Source of the DNA: an uncultured Wenzhouxiangella sp.
GTDB lineage: Bacteria > Pseudomonadota > Gammaproteobacteria > Xanthomonadales > Wenzhouxiangellaceae
NCBI GenBank assembly: GCA_937876395.1
Contig: CALEIM010000162.1
Coordinates: 1 to 13,964 of the forward strand
Reading direction: 5' to 3'
DNA length: 13,964 nucleotides
The translations under genes and the position numbers were made by a program. Below are positions 7,365 through 13,830 of this stretch, in pieces. A model generated the notes under the pieces. The model saw only the letters and a program-made list of their open reading frames with translations. It was not told where the DNA came from and did no database searches. How positions within the stretch are numbered: position 1 is the first letter of the stretch; every line of letters starts with the position of its first letter.

Positions 7365-7826
7365 TCAGCCGTGTTTGAGCATGCGTTCTTTCTGGCGTTC
7401 CCAGTCTTTGTCTTTCTGGGCGGCACGTTTGTCGTGCTGTTTTTTGCCCCGGGCGACGGCGATTTCGACTTTGACCTTGCCCTGTTTCCAGTACATTGCG
7501 GTCGGGATGATGGTTTGTCCCTTGCGCTCGACCAGGCCGATCAGGCGGTCGATTTCGCGGCGGTGGAGCAGCATCCGGCGGGTGCGGGTCGGGTCAGGCT
7601 GAATATGGGTGGAGACCGAGGGCAGCGGCGTGATCAGGCAGCCGAATAGAAAGGCTTCGCCGTTTTTGAGCAGCACATAGCTGTCGCCGAACTGAATCTG
7701 GCCGGCGCGCAGCGCCTTGACTTCCCAGCCTTCCAGGGCAATGCCGGCTTCCAGCCGCTCGTCGAGGTGGTACTCGAAGCGGGCGCGCTTGTTGACGGCG
7801 ATGGTGGCTGAAGGCGAGTTGGCCAT
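7365..7826 (-). CDS. smpB: SsrA-binding protein SmpB
   Basis: A small RNA-binding protein that carries tmRNA into stalled ribosomes. Its 153 residues match the family. Visible signatures are the start of the OB fold (NKRARFEYHLDERLEAGI), LEGWEVKALRAGQ, the HRREIDRL segment, and the basic C-terminal tail DKRAAQKDKDWERQKERML, which occupies the empty mRNA channel. No Shine-Dalgarno is evident before the ATG (complement of 7824-7826). It is followed by its partner RNA ssrA and is divergent from ratA. Confidence 0.97.
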   Translation of the reverse strand: MANSPSATIAVNKRARFEYHLDERLEAGIALEGWEVKALRAGQIQFGDSYVLLKNGEAFLFGCLITPLPSVSTHIQPDPTRTRRMLLHRREIDRLIGLVERKGQTIIPTAMYWKQGKVKVEIAVARGKKQHDKRAAQKDKDWERQKERMLKHG

Positions 7827-7937
7827 GATTCGGATTGGCTTGAAGCATTTTTGGAAACAGTCGGCAATGATAGCGTAGGGGGCAGGGGAACGGTTTACGC
7901 TTTGTGGTAAAGGTATGGAGCTGCGTGGTGGCTGTCC

Positions 7938-7943
7938 TATAAT
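7938..7943 (+). promoter_or_regulatory. -10 box of the ratA-rnfH unit
   Basis: A consensus TATAAT lies 49 bp before the ratA ATG. The -35 region is poor (no TTGACA-like hexamer at 16-18 bp). The predicted start, about 7950, gives a leader of about 42 nt that contains the TAACCC array and lacks a clear Shine-Dalgarno. Confidence 0.5.
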
Positions 7944-7964
7944 TCGGCGTCGATTCGAATTTCG

Positions 7965-7985
7965 TAACCCCTAACCCGTAACCCG
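7965..7985 (+). repeat. three-unit TAACCCN heptamer array in the ratA leader
   Basis: TAACCCC, TAACCCG and TAACCCG follow each other in exact 7-bp register, ending six bases before the ratA ATG. The array occupies the region where a ribosome binding site would be expected. Confidence 0.7.
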
Positions 7986-7991
7986 TTCTCG

Positions 7992-8423
7992 ATGCCCGAA
8001 GTTCACCGTTCAGCCCTGGTGCCGTATTCGCCTGCGCAGATGTTCGATCTGGTTCGGGATGTTGACCGATACCCGGAGTTTCTTGGCTGGGTGCGCGCGG
8101 CTGAAGTGCATGAGGAGACCGCCGTTTGGCAGCGGGCCACGCTGGAAATTCAGTTGATCGGCATGGTGCGGCGTTTTACGACGCGAAACCTTCTGGTGCC
8201 TGGCCAAGAGCTGCTGATGGAGCTCGACAGCGGGCCGTTCAGGAGTTTGACCGGGAAATGGCGCTTTCAGGCCGTGGGTGAGGGTTGCCGGGTCAGCCTG
8301 GACCTGGCGTTCGATACGGGTCCATCGCTGCTGCTGCGGCCGTTTCAGCGCAGTTTTTCGCAGATGGCCGATCGCATGGTGGATGATTTCACCCGGCGCG
8401 CCGAACAGGTTCATGGACGCTGA
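7992..8423 (+). CDS. ratA: RatA / Coq10-like START-domain protein
   Basis: A 143-residue SRPBCC/START fold of the Coq10-RatA family. The N-terminus HRSALVPYSPAQMFDLVRDVDRYPEFLGWV is the family signature, and the C-terminal helix SFSQMADRMVDDFTRRAEQV is also typical. E. coli RatA has been described as a toxin that blocks 50S/30S joining, while the eukaryotic homologue Coq10 binds ubiquinone. A role in quinone handling is at least as likely as toxicity here. The downstream rnfH start lies inside its 3' end, so the pair is translated together. The neighbouring smpB, divergent, is the common proteobacterial arrangement. Confidence 0.92.
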   Translation: MPEVHRSALVPYSPAQMFDLVRDVDRYPEFLGWVRAAEVHEETAVWQRATLEIQLIGMVRRFTTRNLLVPGQELLMELDSGPFRSLTGKWRFQAVGEGCRVSLDLAFDTGPSLLLRPFQRSFSQMADRMVDDFTRRAEQVHGR

Positions 8424-8721
8424 GCTGATTTCGATCGAAGTGGCCGCAGCGCTGCCTGATCGGCAGGTGCTGATTGAGCTGAAGGTGCCGCCCGGCACCA
8501 GCCTGATCGAGGCCGTGCGTCTGGCCCGGCTGGACGAGCGCTTGCCGGAGCTGGAGATTGACGAGCAGCGGCTGGGCGTGTTCGGGCGTGTGCGCCGGCC
8601 CGATGAGGCGATCGTTGAGGGGGATCGGGTGGAAGTGTATCGGCCGCTCAGCGCCGATCCGAAGGAAATTCGCCGGCAGCTTGCCGAGCTGGCTCGCGCT
8701 GAAAAAGGCAAAACGAGCTGA
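8413..8721 (+). CDS. rnfH: RnfH/RatB family ubiquitin-like protein
   Basis: A 102-residue small protein with a beta-grasp pattern: ISIEVAAALPDRQVLIELKVPPGTSLIEAV, then a central VFGRV segment, then DRVEVYRPLSADPKEIRR, the RnfH/UPF0125 signature. Its biochemical role is unknown. The gene overlaps ratA by 11 bp and is almost certainly co-translated with it. The family was named RatB as a putative partner of RatA, but an antitoxin function is not established. I use the ATG at 8413; upstream in-frame codons back to 8278 are shadows of ratA. Two bases separate its stop from the convergent bamE stop. Confidence 0.9.
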   Translation: MDAELISIEVAAALPDRQVLIELKVPPGTSLIEAVRLARLDERLPELEIDEQRLGVFGRVRRPDEAIVEGDRVEVYRPLSADPKEIRRQLAELARAEKGKTS

Positions 8722-8723
8722 AA

Positions 8724-9170
8724 TCAGCCCGGTGGGCCTTCCCCGCGGGTTTCGTCGCGCACTGTGTCGAGGTCCTGGACGGGCACGTCATCCGGCTGCT
8801 GGAGACGCTCCAGGGCCTCGCTGGTGAGGTCTTCGGTGTCCAGATAGCTGCCTTCCATCGAGGCCAGGCGGCCGCTGTCAAAGTGCAGGGTAAGCTGACG
8901 GATCTGGGGTTCGCCACCGCGCCGTGCATAGCTGTTCATGTAGTCCCAGCGGTCGGTGTGAAAAATGCTGGCTATGGACGGCGAGCCCAGCAGCACTTCG
9001 ACCTGACGTTTGCTCATGCCGAGTTCGAGCTGGGCCACTTTTTCGCGATCAAGCACGTTGCCCTGCTGGATGTCCTGCTTGTACACCAGGCTGCCGCAGG
9101 CGGCCAGCAGCAGGGTTGCAGCCAGCAGCAGAGTTGCGGCGGCCAGTCGGGCTCGATAGGCAGTAATCAT
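8724..9170 (-). CDS. bamE: outer-membrane lipoprotein BamE (SmpA/OmlA)
   Basis: A lipoprotein of the BAM complex that helps fold outer-membrane beta-barrels. From the chosen start it has 148 residues. A signal peptide (MITAYRARLAAATLLLAATLLLAA) leads to lipobox LLAAC with Cys25 followed by Gly, consistent with outer-membrane sorting. The SmpA/OmlA domain follows: YKQDIQQGN, LELGMSKRQVEVLLGSPSI, FHTDRWDYMNSY and LTLHFDSGRL. An in-frame ATG at 9197 would add nine residues. I prefer 9170 because it gives a normal signal peptide and because a minus-strand TATAGT (9184-9189) would start transcription at about 9177, downstream of 9197. The divergent bamE-fur pair is conserved in gammaproteobacteria (omlA-fur). 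Confidence 0.93.
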   Translation of the reverse strand: MITAYRARLAAATLLLAATLLLAACGSLVYKQDIQQGNVLDREKVAQLELGMSKRQVEVLLGSPSIASIFHTDRWDYMNSYARRGGEPQIRQLTLHFDSGRLASMEGSYLDTEDLTSEALERLQQPDDVPVQDLDTVRDETRGEGPPG

Positions 9171-9183
9171 GGCGGGCAATGAT

Positions 9184-9191
9184 ACTATAGG
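9184..9191. promoter_or_regulatory. overlapping divergent -10 boxes between bamE and fur
   Basis: ACTATAGG reads TATAGT toward bamE and TATAGG toward fur, so the two -10 boxes occupy nearly the same bases. The bamE transcript would have a leader of only about 7 nt. The AT-rich stretch around it (9179-9200) has a few NAT triplets reminiscent of a Fur box, but it is too degenerate to call. Confidence 0.38.
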
Positions 9192-9220
9192 ATTCATAGC
9201 TGAATTGTACAGGTCAGGTT

Positions 9221-9649
9221 ATGGGTGGAGCGAGTAGCGAACTGAAACGGGCTGGTCTGAAGGTGACTCATCCGCGCCGTCAGATTCTGCGTCTGCTCGA
9301 AAGCACCGAGCAAAAGCACATGACCGCCGACGACATTTATCGCGCCTTGATGGATCAGGGCGAAGAAATTGCCCTGGCCACGGTCTACCGGGTGCTCGCC
9401 CAGTTTGAGGCCGCTCAGTTGGTGCGCAAGCACCTGTTTGACGACGGCAGCGGGCGCACACAACAGGCCTGCTACGAGCTGGACGAGGGCGAGCATCACG
9501 ATCACATGGTCTGTCTGGAGACTGGCGAGGTGGTGGAGTTTTTTGACGAAGCCATCGAGCGCCGCCAGGAAGAAATCGCCGCTGAGCATGGATTCGAGAT
9601 TATTGATCACTCGATGGTGCTCTACGTGCGTCCGCGCAAGGCTGATTGA
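9221..9649 (+). CDS. fur: ferric uptake regulator Fur
   Basis: An Fe2+-dependent DNA-binding repressor of iron-uptake genes. The 142 residues include the N-terminal winged helix (ELKRAGLKVTHPRRQILRLL), conserved His33 (KHMTADDIY), recognition helix LATVYRVLAQFEAAQLV and metal-binding HHDH (92-95). Only Cys98 of the structural Cys pair is present (CLETG), as in Pseudomonas Fur, rather than the E. coli CxxC. The ATG has only a weak AGG before it. It is divergent from bamE and convergent with recN. Autoregulation is possible, but no clear Fur box is visible. Confidence 0.96.
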   Translation: MGGASSELKRAGLKVTHPRRQILRLLESTEQKHMTADDIYRALMDQGEEIALATVYRVLAQFEAAQLVRKHLFDDGSGRTQQACYELDEGEHHDHMVCLETGEVVEFFDEAIERRQEEIAAEHGFEIIDHSMVLYVRPRKAD

Positions 9650-9653
9650 TTGT

Positions 9654-9703
9654 GATTAACTCCGATTGACCAGGATCAACCCGGATCAACCCGGATTTTC
9701 CAG
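9654..9703. repeat. decamer tandem array between fur and recN
   Basis: Five 10-bp units in register: GATTAACTCC, GATTGACCAG, GATCAACCCG, GATCAACCCG and GATTTTCCAG. The central pair is identical. A sixth degenerate unit, GATTGATTGT (9644-9653), would extend the array over the fur stop codon. The recN stop codon (9686-9688) and its last codons lie inside the array. Confidence 0.7.
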
Positions 9704-11347
9704 CAGCTCGGCGGCGTGGTCGAGGCTTTTTTGTGAATCTGCGCTGCCCAGCATCCGGGCAATTTCGCCTCGGCGGTCGGCGTCGTCCAAGCGGTCAACG
9801 CTGATTTCTGTCCCACCATTGGCGCGTGTTTTGACTACCCGGATTTGATGATCGGCACAGGCCGCGACCTGGGCCAGATGAGTGACGCACATCGCCTGAC
9901 CCGTCCCGGCGGCCTGGCGCAGGAAGCGGCCGACCACCTGGGCGGTTTCGCCGCCGACGCCGGCGTCCACTTCGTCGAAAATGCGTGTTTTGGCGCTTTC
10001 CTCACGCTCGGCTGCAATCATCAAAGCCAGGGCGACGCGCGACAGTTCACCGCCCGAGGCGATTCTGGTCAGCGGCTGGGGCGTCTGCCCGGGGTTGGCG
10101 CTGAACTGGATCACGATCCGATCCTTGCCGTGCGCGGCCGGTTCGGCCGTATCGCCAGGCTGCACTGAAAACTCCAGTCGGCTGCTGTCCATGCCCAGTT
10201 CGGCCAGGCGGGCTTCAACCTGTTTCGACAGGGCTTTGGCGGCTTTTTTACGTGCCTCACTGAGGGTCTCGGCCAGGCGCTGCCAGTCGGCTTCGGCGGT
10301 GGCCAGGGCAGCCAGGCGTTCACTGCGTTTTTGACCCTGGTTTTCCAAGTCTTCAAGGCGCGCGTTGAGCTGTTCGCTCAAAACCGGCAGTCGGGCCGCC
10401 TCGACGCGGTGTTTGCGTGCCAGATCAAGCGATTTTTCCAGCCGCCGGTTGATCTGGTCCAAGCGCTCGGGATCGCCCTGGCCTTCGTCGCTTAAGCGAT
10501 CCATCGAGGCCAGGCTTTCGTCGAGATTGATGCGCGCCTCGTCGAGCATCTGTCCGGCTTCGTCAAAGCGCGAATCCAGGCTGCGCAAGGATTCCAGCGC
10601 CGTGACGGCGCGCTGCAAAAGATCGCGCGCGTTGGGGCCGTCTTCGCCGCCCAGGGCGGTGGTTGCAGCAGCCAGTGCGGCGCGGATATCGTCGCTGCGG
10701 GCCAGGCGCTCCTGTTCGAGTTCGAGCGCTGCGTATTCGCCTTCGGCCAGTGCCAGATCATTGAGTTCGCGGGCCTGGAAACGCAGCAGTTCCAGCTGAT
10801 TCGGGTCGCCGGCCTGACGCTCGAACGCGTCCAGCTCAGCGCGAGCCTCAAGCCAGCGAGAATGCGCCTCGGCGAGCTTTGTCAGCACGGCGGTATCGAC
10901 CTGGCGATCGAGCAGGCGGCGCTGGGTGGCCGGTTTTTCAAGCTGCTGGTGTTCGTGCTGGCCGTGAATTTCGATCAGCAGCGCGCCCAGTTCGGCGAGT
11001 TGGCCGACCGTGGCCGAACGGCCGTTGATCCAGGCGCGTGAGCCGCTCGGGGCGCTCAGCACCCGGCGGATGATCAGTTCATCGCTCTCGGCCAGGGCCT
11101 GTGATTCGAGCCAGGCTTGCGCCGGTGAATCCGCGTCAATTCCGAATACGGCTTCGATCTCGGCCTGTTCGGCGCCGTCTGCGACCAGGCCACGCTCGGC
11201 CCGGTCGCCGAGTATCAGGCCCAGGGCGTCGACCAGGATGGACTTGCCGGCCCCGGTTTCTCCGGTGATGGCGGTGAAGCCGGGCGAGAAGTCAATTTCG
11301 ACCTCGCGGATGATGGCGAAGCGGCGAATGGCGAGTCGGCGAAGCAT
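9686..11347 (-). CDS. recN: DNA repair ATPase RecN
   Basis: An SMC-like ATPase acting in double-strand break repair. Its 553 residues match the usual length. The N-terminus MLRRLAIRRFAIIREVEIDF is typical and is followed by Walker A GETGAGKS (29-36). A long coiled-coil region fills about residues 150-380. The ABC signature SGGELSR begins at 431 and Walker B IFDEVDAGVGG has Asp458. The C-terminal VTHLAQVAACAD helix segment is present. The last residues (ENPG) are coded by the decamer repeat array. No LexA-type CTGT-N8-ACAG box was found upstream, so SOS control is not supported here. The gene is divergent from grpE. Confidence 0.97.
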   Translation of the reverse strand: MLRRLAIRRFAIIREVEIDFSPGFTAITGETGAGKSILVDALGLILGDRAERGLVADGAEQAEIEAVFGIDADSPAQAWLESQALAESDELIIRRVLSAPSGSRAWINGRSATVGQLAELGALLIEIHGQHEHQQLEKPATQRRLLDRQVDTAVLTKLAEAHSRWLEARAELDAFERQAGDPNQLELLRFQARELNDLALAEGEYAALELEQERLARSDDIRAALAAATTALGGEDGPNARDLLQRAVTALESLRSLDSRFDEAGQMLDEARINLDESLASMDRLSDEGQGDPERLDQINRRLEKSLDLARKHRVEAARLPVLSEQLNARLEDLENQGQKRSERLAALATAEADWQRLAETLSEARKKAAKALSKQVEARLAELGMDSSRLEFSVQPGDTAEPAAHGKDRIVIQFSANPGQTPQPLTRIASGGELSRVALALMIAAEREESAKTRIFDEVDAGVGGETAQVVGRFLRQAAGTGQAMCVTHLAQVAACADHQIRVVKTRANGGTEISVDRLDDADRRGEIARMLGSADSQKSLDHAAELLENPG

Positions 11348-11384
11348 GCAATATCCGGCAGGAACCGATGCGACAAGTGTACCT

Positions 11385-11405
11385 TGCCGAAGTGTGCCTT
11401 CGGCA
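11385..11405. repeat. perfect 8-bp inverted repeat between recN and grpE
   Basis: TGCCGAAG (11385-11392) and CTTCGGCA (11398-11405) pair around TGTGC. It lies 38 bp upstream of recN and just before the grpE promoter, so it could be an operator serving either gene or a stem in the recN leader. No T tract follows. Confidence 0.5.
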
Positions 11406-11434
11406 GTTGTATTGTGGCCGGGCTAACCCCATTG
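11406..11434 (+). promoter_or_regulatory. sigma32-like heat-shock promoter of grpE
   Basis: CCCCATTG (11427-11434) matches the sigma32 -10 consensus CCCCAT-T closely. GTTGTA (11406-11411) is a partial match to CTTGAA with a spacer of 15 bp. Transcription would begin near 11441, about 40 bp before the chosen grpE start. The -10 match is strong and the -35 match is weak. Confidence 0.5.
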
Positions 11435-11479
11435 TTTCGCGCAGAAGCTCGCTGACCAATGCAATTGGACGAAATCGCC

Positions 11480-12019
11480 ATGCCAGATGAACACAAGCCC
11501 GCGCCGCCCGGGTTCGATGAGGAATTCCAGCCTGAAGCTGAAGCAGACCGGGTGGAAGACGACAGCGCTGATCAAGACGGAGCAGACGAGTTGGCGCGCG
11601 AGGTCGACCGGCTGCGCGACGCGCTGCTGCGCACTCGCGCTGAAATGGACAACATGGAAAAGCGTGCCCAGCGCGATCTGGAACGCTCGCGCCTGTACCA
11701 GACCGAAGCTTTGATGCGCGATCTGCTGCCGGCCATCGACGGGCTCGAACAGGGCCTGGAAAACGCCGCGGAGGATGACGCCAGCCGCGAAGGCCTGGCG
11801 CTGACCCATCGCCTGCTGTTCAAGGCACTTGAGTCTCACGGCCTGGAGGTGCTCGATCCGATCGGTGAGCGCTTCGACCCGCAGTGGCACGAAGCGATGA
11901 GTATCCAGCCCAGCGATGAACAGGCGCCCGATACCGTGCTGGCCGTGTTTCAGAAGGGCTATCGACTCAACAACCGGCTGCTGCGTGCAGCGCGGGTCAT
12001 TGTGGTTGCAAGCAACTGA
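11480..12019 (+). CDS. grpE: nucleotide exchange factor GrpE
   Basis: The co-chaperone that releases ADP from DnaK and senses temperature through its long helices. From 11480 it has 179 residues. An acidic, disordered N-terminus is followed by the long helix (RLRDALLRTRAEMDNMEKRAQRDLERSR) and the C-terminal beta domain (GERFDPQWHEAMS, VFQKGYRLNNRLLRAARVIV). An in-frame ATG at 11459 would add MQLDEIA; I chose 11480 because GGAC lies about 10 bp before it. The stop codon lies inside a hairpin (12016-12045). The DnaK-partner gene follows 149 bp downstream. Confidence 0.94.
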   Translation: MPDEHKPAPPGFDEEFQPEAEADRVEDDSADQDGADELAREVDRLRDALLRTRAEMDNMEKRAQRDLERSRLYQTEALMRDLLPAIDGLEQGLENAAEDDASREGLALTHRLLFKALESHGLEVLDPIGERFDPQWHEAMSIQPSDEQAPDTVLAVFQKGYRLNNRLLRAARVIVVASN

Positions 12020-12045
12020 TTAGCTGCTGCGCGTGCGCTAATCAG
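12016..12045 (+). terminator. hairpin overlapping the grpE stop codon
   Basis: CTGATTAGC (12016-12024) and GCTAATCAG (12037-12045) form a perfect 9-bp stem with a 12-base loop; the grpE TGA is in the left arm. GCCTTCGG rather than a T tract follows. It may attenuate read-through into dnaK or stabilise the grpE mRNA 3' end. Confidence 0.45.
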
Positions 12046-12076
12046 GCCTTCGGTAAAGGGCGCCAGCACGAACTGA

Positions 12077-12104
12077 TTGAAATGCGTGCCGCCGGGCCCC
12101 ACTA
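12077..12104 (+). promoter_or_regulatory. sigma32 heat-shock promoter of dnaK
   Basis: TTGAAA (12077-12082), a 14-bp spacer and CCCCACTA (12097-12104) match the sigma32 pattern CTTGAAA-N11-16-CCCCATNT almost fully. Transcription would start near 12110, leaving a leader of about 60 nt before the dnaK ATG. dnaK thus has its own heat-shock promoter separate from that of grpE. Confidence 0.65.
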
Positions 12105-12168
12105 ATCGGCTAGGGCAGGTTTTTATCCAAACAGACTTTAACGAACCGGAAGCAGGAACGACAAGATT

Positions 12169-13311
12169 ATGAGCAAGATTATCGGCATTGACCTGGGAAC
12201 AACCAACTCCTGTGTCGCCGTCATGGAAGGCGGCAAGGCCCGCGTGATCGAGAACTCCGAAGGTGATCGGACCACCCCGTCGGTGGTGGCCTTTACCAAG
12301 GATGACGAAGTGCTGGTCGGCCAGTTGGCCAAGCGCCAGGCGGTCACCAATCCGGACCGGACTCTGTACGCCGTCAAGCGTCTGATTGGCCGCAAGTTCA
12401 AGGAAAATGTGGTCCAGAAGGACATCAAGCTCGTTCCCTACACCATCGTCGAAGCAGACAACGGCGATGCCTGGGTTCAGGTGGGCGACAAGAAGATGGC
12501 ACCGCCGGAAATCTCGGCCCGTGTGCTGATGAAGATGAAGAAGACGGCCGAAGATTACCTGGGTGAAAAGGTAAGCGAGGCGGTCATTACCGTGCCGGCC
12601 TATTTCAACGACTCGCAGCGCCAGGCGACCAAGGATGCCGGCAAGATTGCCGGGCTTGAGGTCAAGCGTATTATCAACGAGCCGACCGCTGCGGCACTGG
12701 CCTACGGTCTGGACAAGGGCGGCCGGGATCGCAAGATCGCCGTCTACGACCTGGGCGGCGGCACCTTCGATATCTCGATTATCGAAATTGCCGACGTTGA
12801 CGGTGAAAAGCAGTTTGAAGTGCTGGCCACCAACGGCGATACCTTTCTCGGCGGCGAAGATTTCGACATCCGCCTGATCGAGTATCTGGCCGGCGAGTTC
12901 AAGAAGGAGCAGGGCATTGATCTGCACAGCGATCCGCTGGCCCTGCAACGTCTGCGCGAGGCCGCCGAGCGGGCCAAGATCGAGCTGAGCTCGGCCCAGC
13001 AGACTGAGGTCAATCTGCCCTACATCACGGCTGATCAGTCGGGGCCGAAGCATCTTAATATCAAGGTCACGCGTTCGAAGCTCGAATCACTGGTCGAGGA
13101 TCTGATCAAGCGTTCGATCGAGCCGTGTCGGACCGCCCTCAACGACGCCGGTCTCAAAACCCCCGTCGAGCGCATCGGCTGGCCCGACCGGTTCATCGAG
13201 CACGGCCGACCTGACATTCTCAGAAAAAAACACGGTCTCACCGTGGAGGACGCCGTCGCCAAAGCCCTCCGCCATCTCCCCGCGCGGAAGCCGCGGGCCC
13301 TCGCGGGATGA
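12169..13311 (+). CDS. dnaK: chaperone DnaK, N-terminal half, joined to a DXS-like C-terminus
   Basis: The main Hsp70, which folds proteins with DnaJ and GrpE. Residues 1-330 are a clean DnaK nucleotide-binding domain: phosphate-1 loop IGIDLGTTNSCVAV (5-18), ITVPAYFNDSQRQATKDAG (140-158), NEPTAAALAYGLDKG and phosphate-2 VYDLGGGTFDIS (192-203). DnaK-like sequence continues to IEPCRTALNDAGLK. At about residue 330 it should continue to the VGGxTRMP adenosine motif, the rest of the ATPase domain and the roughly 250-residue substrate-binding domain. All of that is missing. Residues 332-380 are instead a DXS-like tail. AGGA lies about 12 bp before the ATG. As written the product could not be a working chaperone, and the join is most likely not biological. 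Confidence 0.9.
   Translation: MSKIIGIDLGTTNSCVAVMEGGKARVIENSEGDRTTPSVVAFTKDDEVLVGQLAKRQAVTNPDRTLYAVKRLIGRKFKENVVQKDIKLVPYTIVEADNGDAWVQVGDKKMAPPEISARVLMKMKKTAEDYLGEKVSEAVITVPAYFNDSQRQATKDAGKIAGLEVKRIINEPTAAALAYGLDKGGRDRKIAVYDLGGGTFDISIIEIADVDGEKQFEVLATNGDTFLGGEDFDIRLIEYLAGEFKKEQGIDLHSDPLALQRLREAAERAKIELSSAQQTEVNLPYITADQSGPKHLNIKVTRSKLESLVEDLIKRSIEPCRTALNDAGLKTPVERIGWPDRFIEHGRPDILRKKHGLTVEDAVAKALRHLPARKPRALAG
13156..13311 (+). pseudogene. dxs: C-terminal fragment of 1-deoxy-D-xylulose-5-phosphate synthase (DXS)
   Basis: From about residue 331 the dnaK frame reads TPVERIGWPDRFIEHG, then a helix ending in GLTVEDAVAKAL. This is the C-terminal end of DXS (third transketolase-like domain; the GxPDxFIEHG motif), the first enzyme of the MEP isoprenoid pathway. 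Only the last 50 or so residues are present, with a natural-looking stop (13309-13311). None of the TPP-binding domains exist in the window. It appears to be foreign DNA joined in frame to dnaK. Confidence 0.72.
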
Positions 13312-13319
13312 ACGCCGCG

Positions 13320-13337
13320 GCGGCGGACACCCGCCGC
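13320..13337. terminator. GC-rich hairpin between the convergent dxs and dacB fragments
   Basis: GCGGCGG (13320-13326) and CCGCCGC (13331-13337) pair around ACAC, nine bases after the dxs stop and about 28 bp from the dacB stop. No T tract is present. Its place between two convergent stops suggests a shared terminator, but GC-rich DNA makes such stems by chance. Confidence 0.35.
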
Positions 13338-13365
13338 GCCTTGCCCGAGCGGGCTCCCGCACCCG

Positions 13366-13830
13366 CTACAGCGCCACCATTTTCGTCCAGACCCGCACGA
13401 TCTTGGCTTTCACCGGACCGAGACCGCCGGTGTAATTGTTGATGAAAAGGCTGAACGCGTAGCGCTGCCCGGAGCGGGCGTCGACGTACCCCGCGTAATT
13501 GCGGATCCGGTCGAGGGTGCCGCTCTTGGCGCGGACGCGACCCTCGGCGGAGGAACCGCCCCCTATGCTCCGCAGGGTTCCCGAGCGACCGGCGATCGGG
13601 AGGGACGCGTAAAAACTGTCGAAATGATCGGCCTGGCTCGCGTGGTAGAGCATCGTCATCTGCCGCGGGGTCACCGTGTTGGAGCGGGAGAGGCCGCAAC
13701 CGTCGCCCATGAAAAAGCCCGTCATGTCCACGCCCTTGGCCCTCCAGTGGGCGTAGGTGACCTCCGAGGCGACGACCGTCTCGCCCTTTTTTCCGGCGGC
13801 GACGGCGATGAGACGGTGGATCGCCTCGGC
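13366..13830 (-). pseudogene. dacB: D-alanyl-D-alanine carboxypeptidase DacB (PBP4, S13 family), C-terminal fragment
   Basis: About 154 residues of a periplasmic low-molecular-weight penicillin-binding protein that trims or cuts peptidoglycan cross-links. Visible signs are DGCGLSRSN (family DGSGLSRxN), LPIAGRSGTLRS and the third active-site motif KSG in VRAKSGTLDRIRNYAGYV (KTG class). A C-terminal strand pair, RYAFSLFINNY, follows. The SxxK nucleophile and the SxN motif lie upstream of the join and are missing. It ends at a natural-looking stop (TAG, 13366-13368), convergent with the dxs fragment. Confidence 0.78.

Noticed and set aside
7992..8721. ratA-rnfH as a toxin-antitoxin system
   Set aside because: The pair is conserved housekeeping in proteobacteria, RnfH has no shown antitoxin activity, and the Coq10-like fold suggests quinone handling.
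9179..9200. Fur box upstream of fur
   Set aside because: Only scattered NAT triplets are present; the match to the 19-bp palindrome is too poor to support a site.
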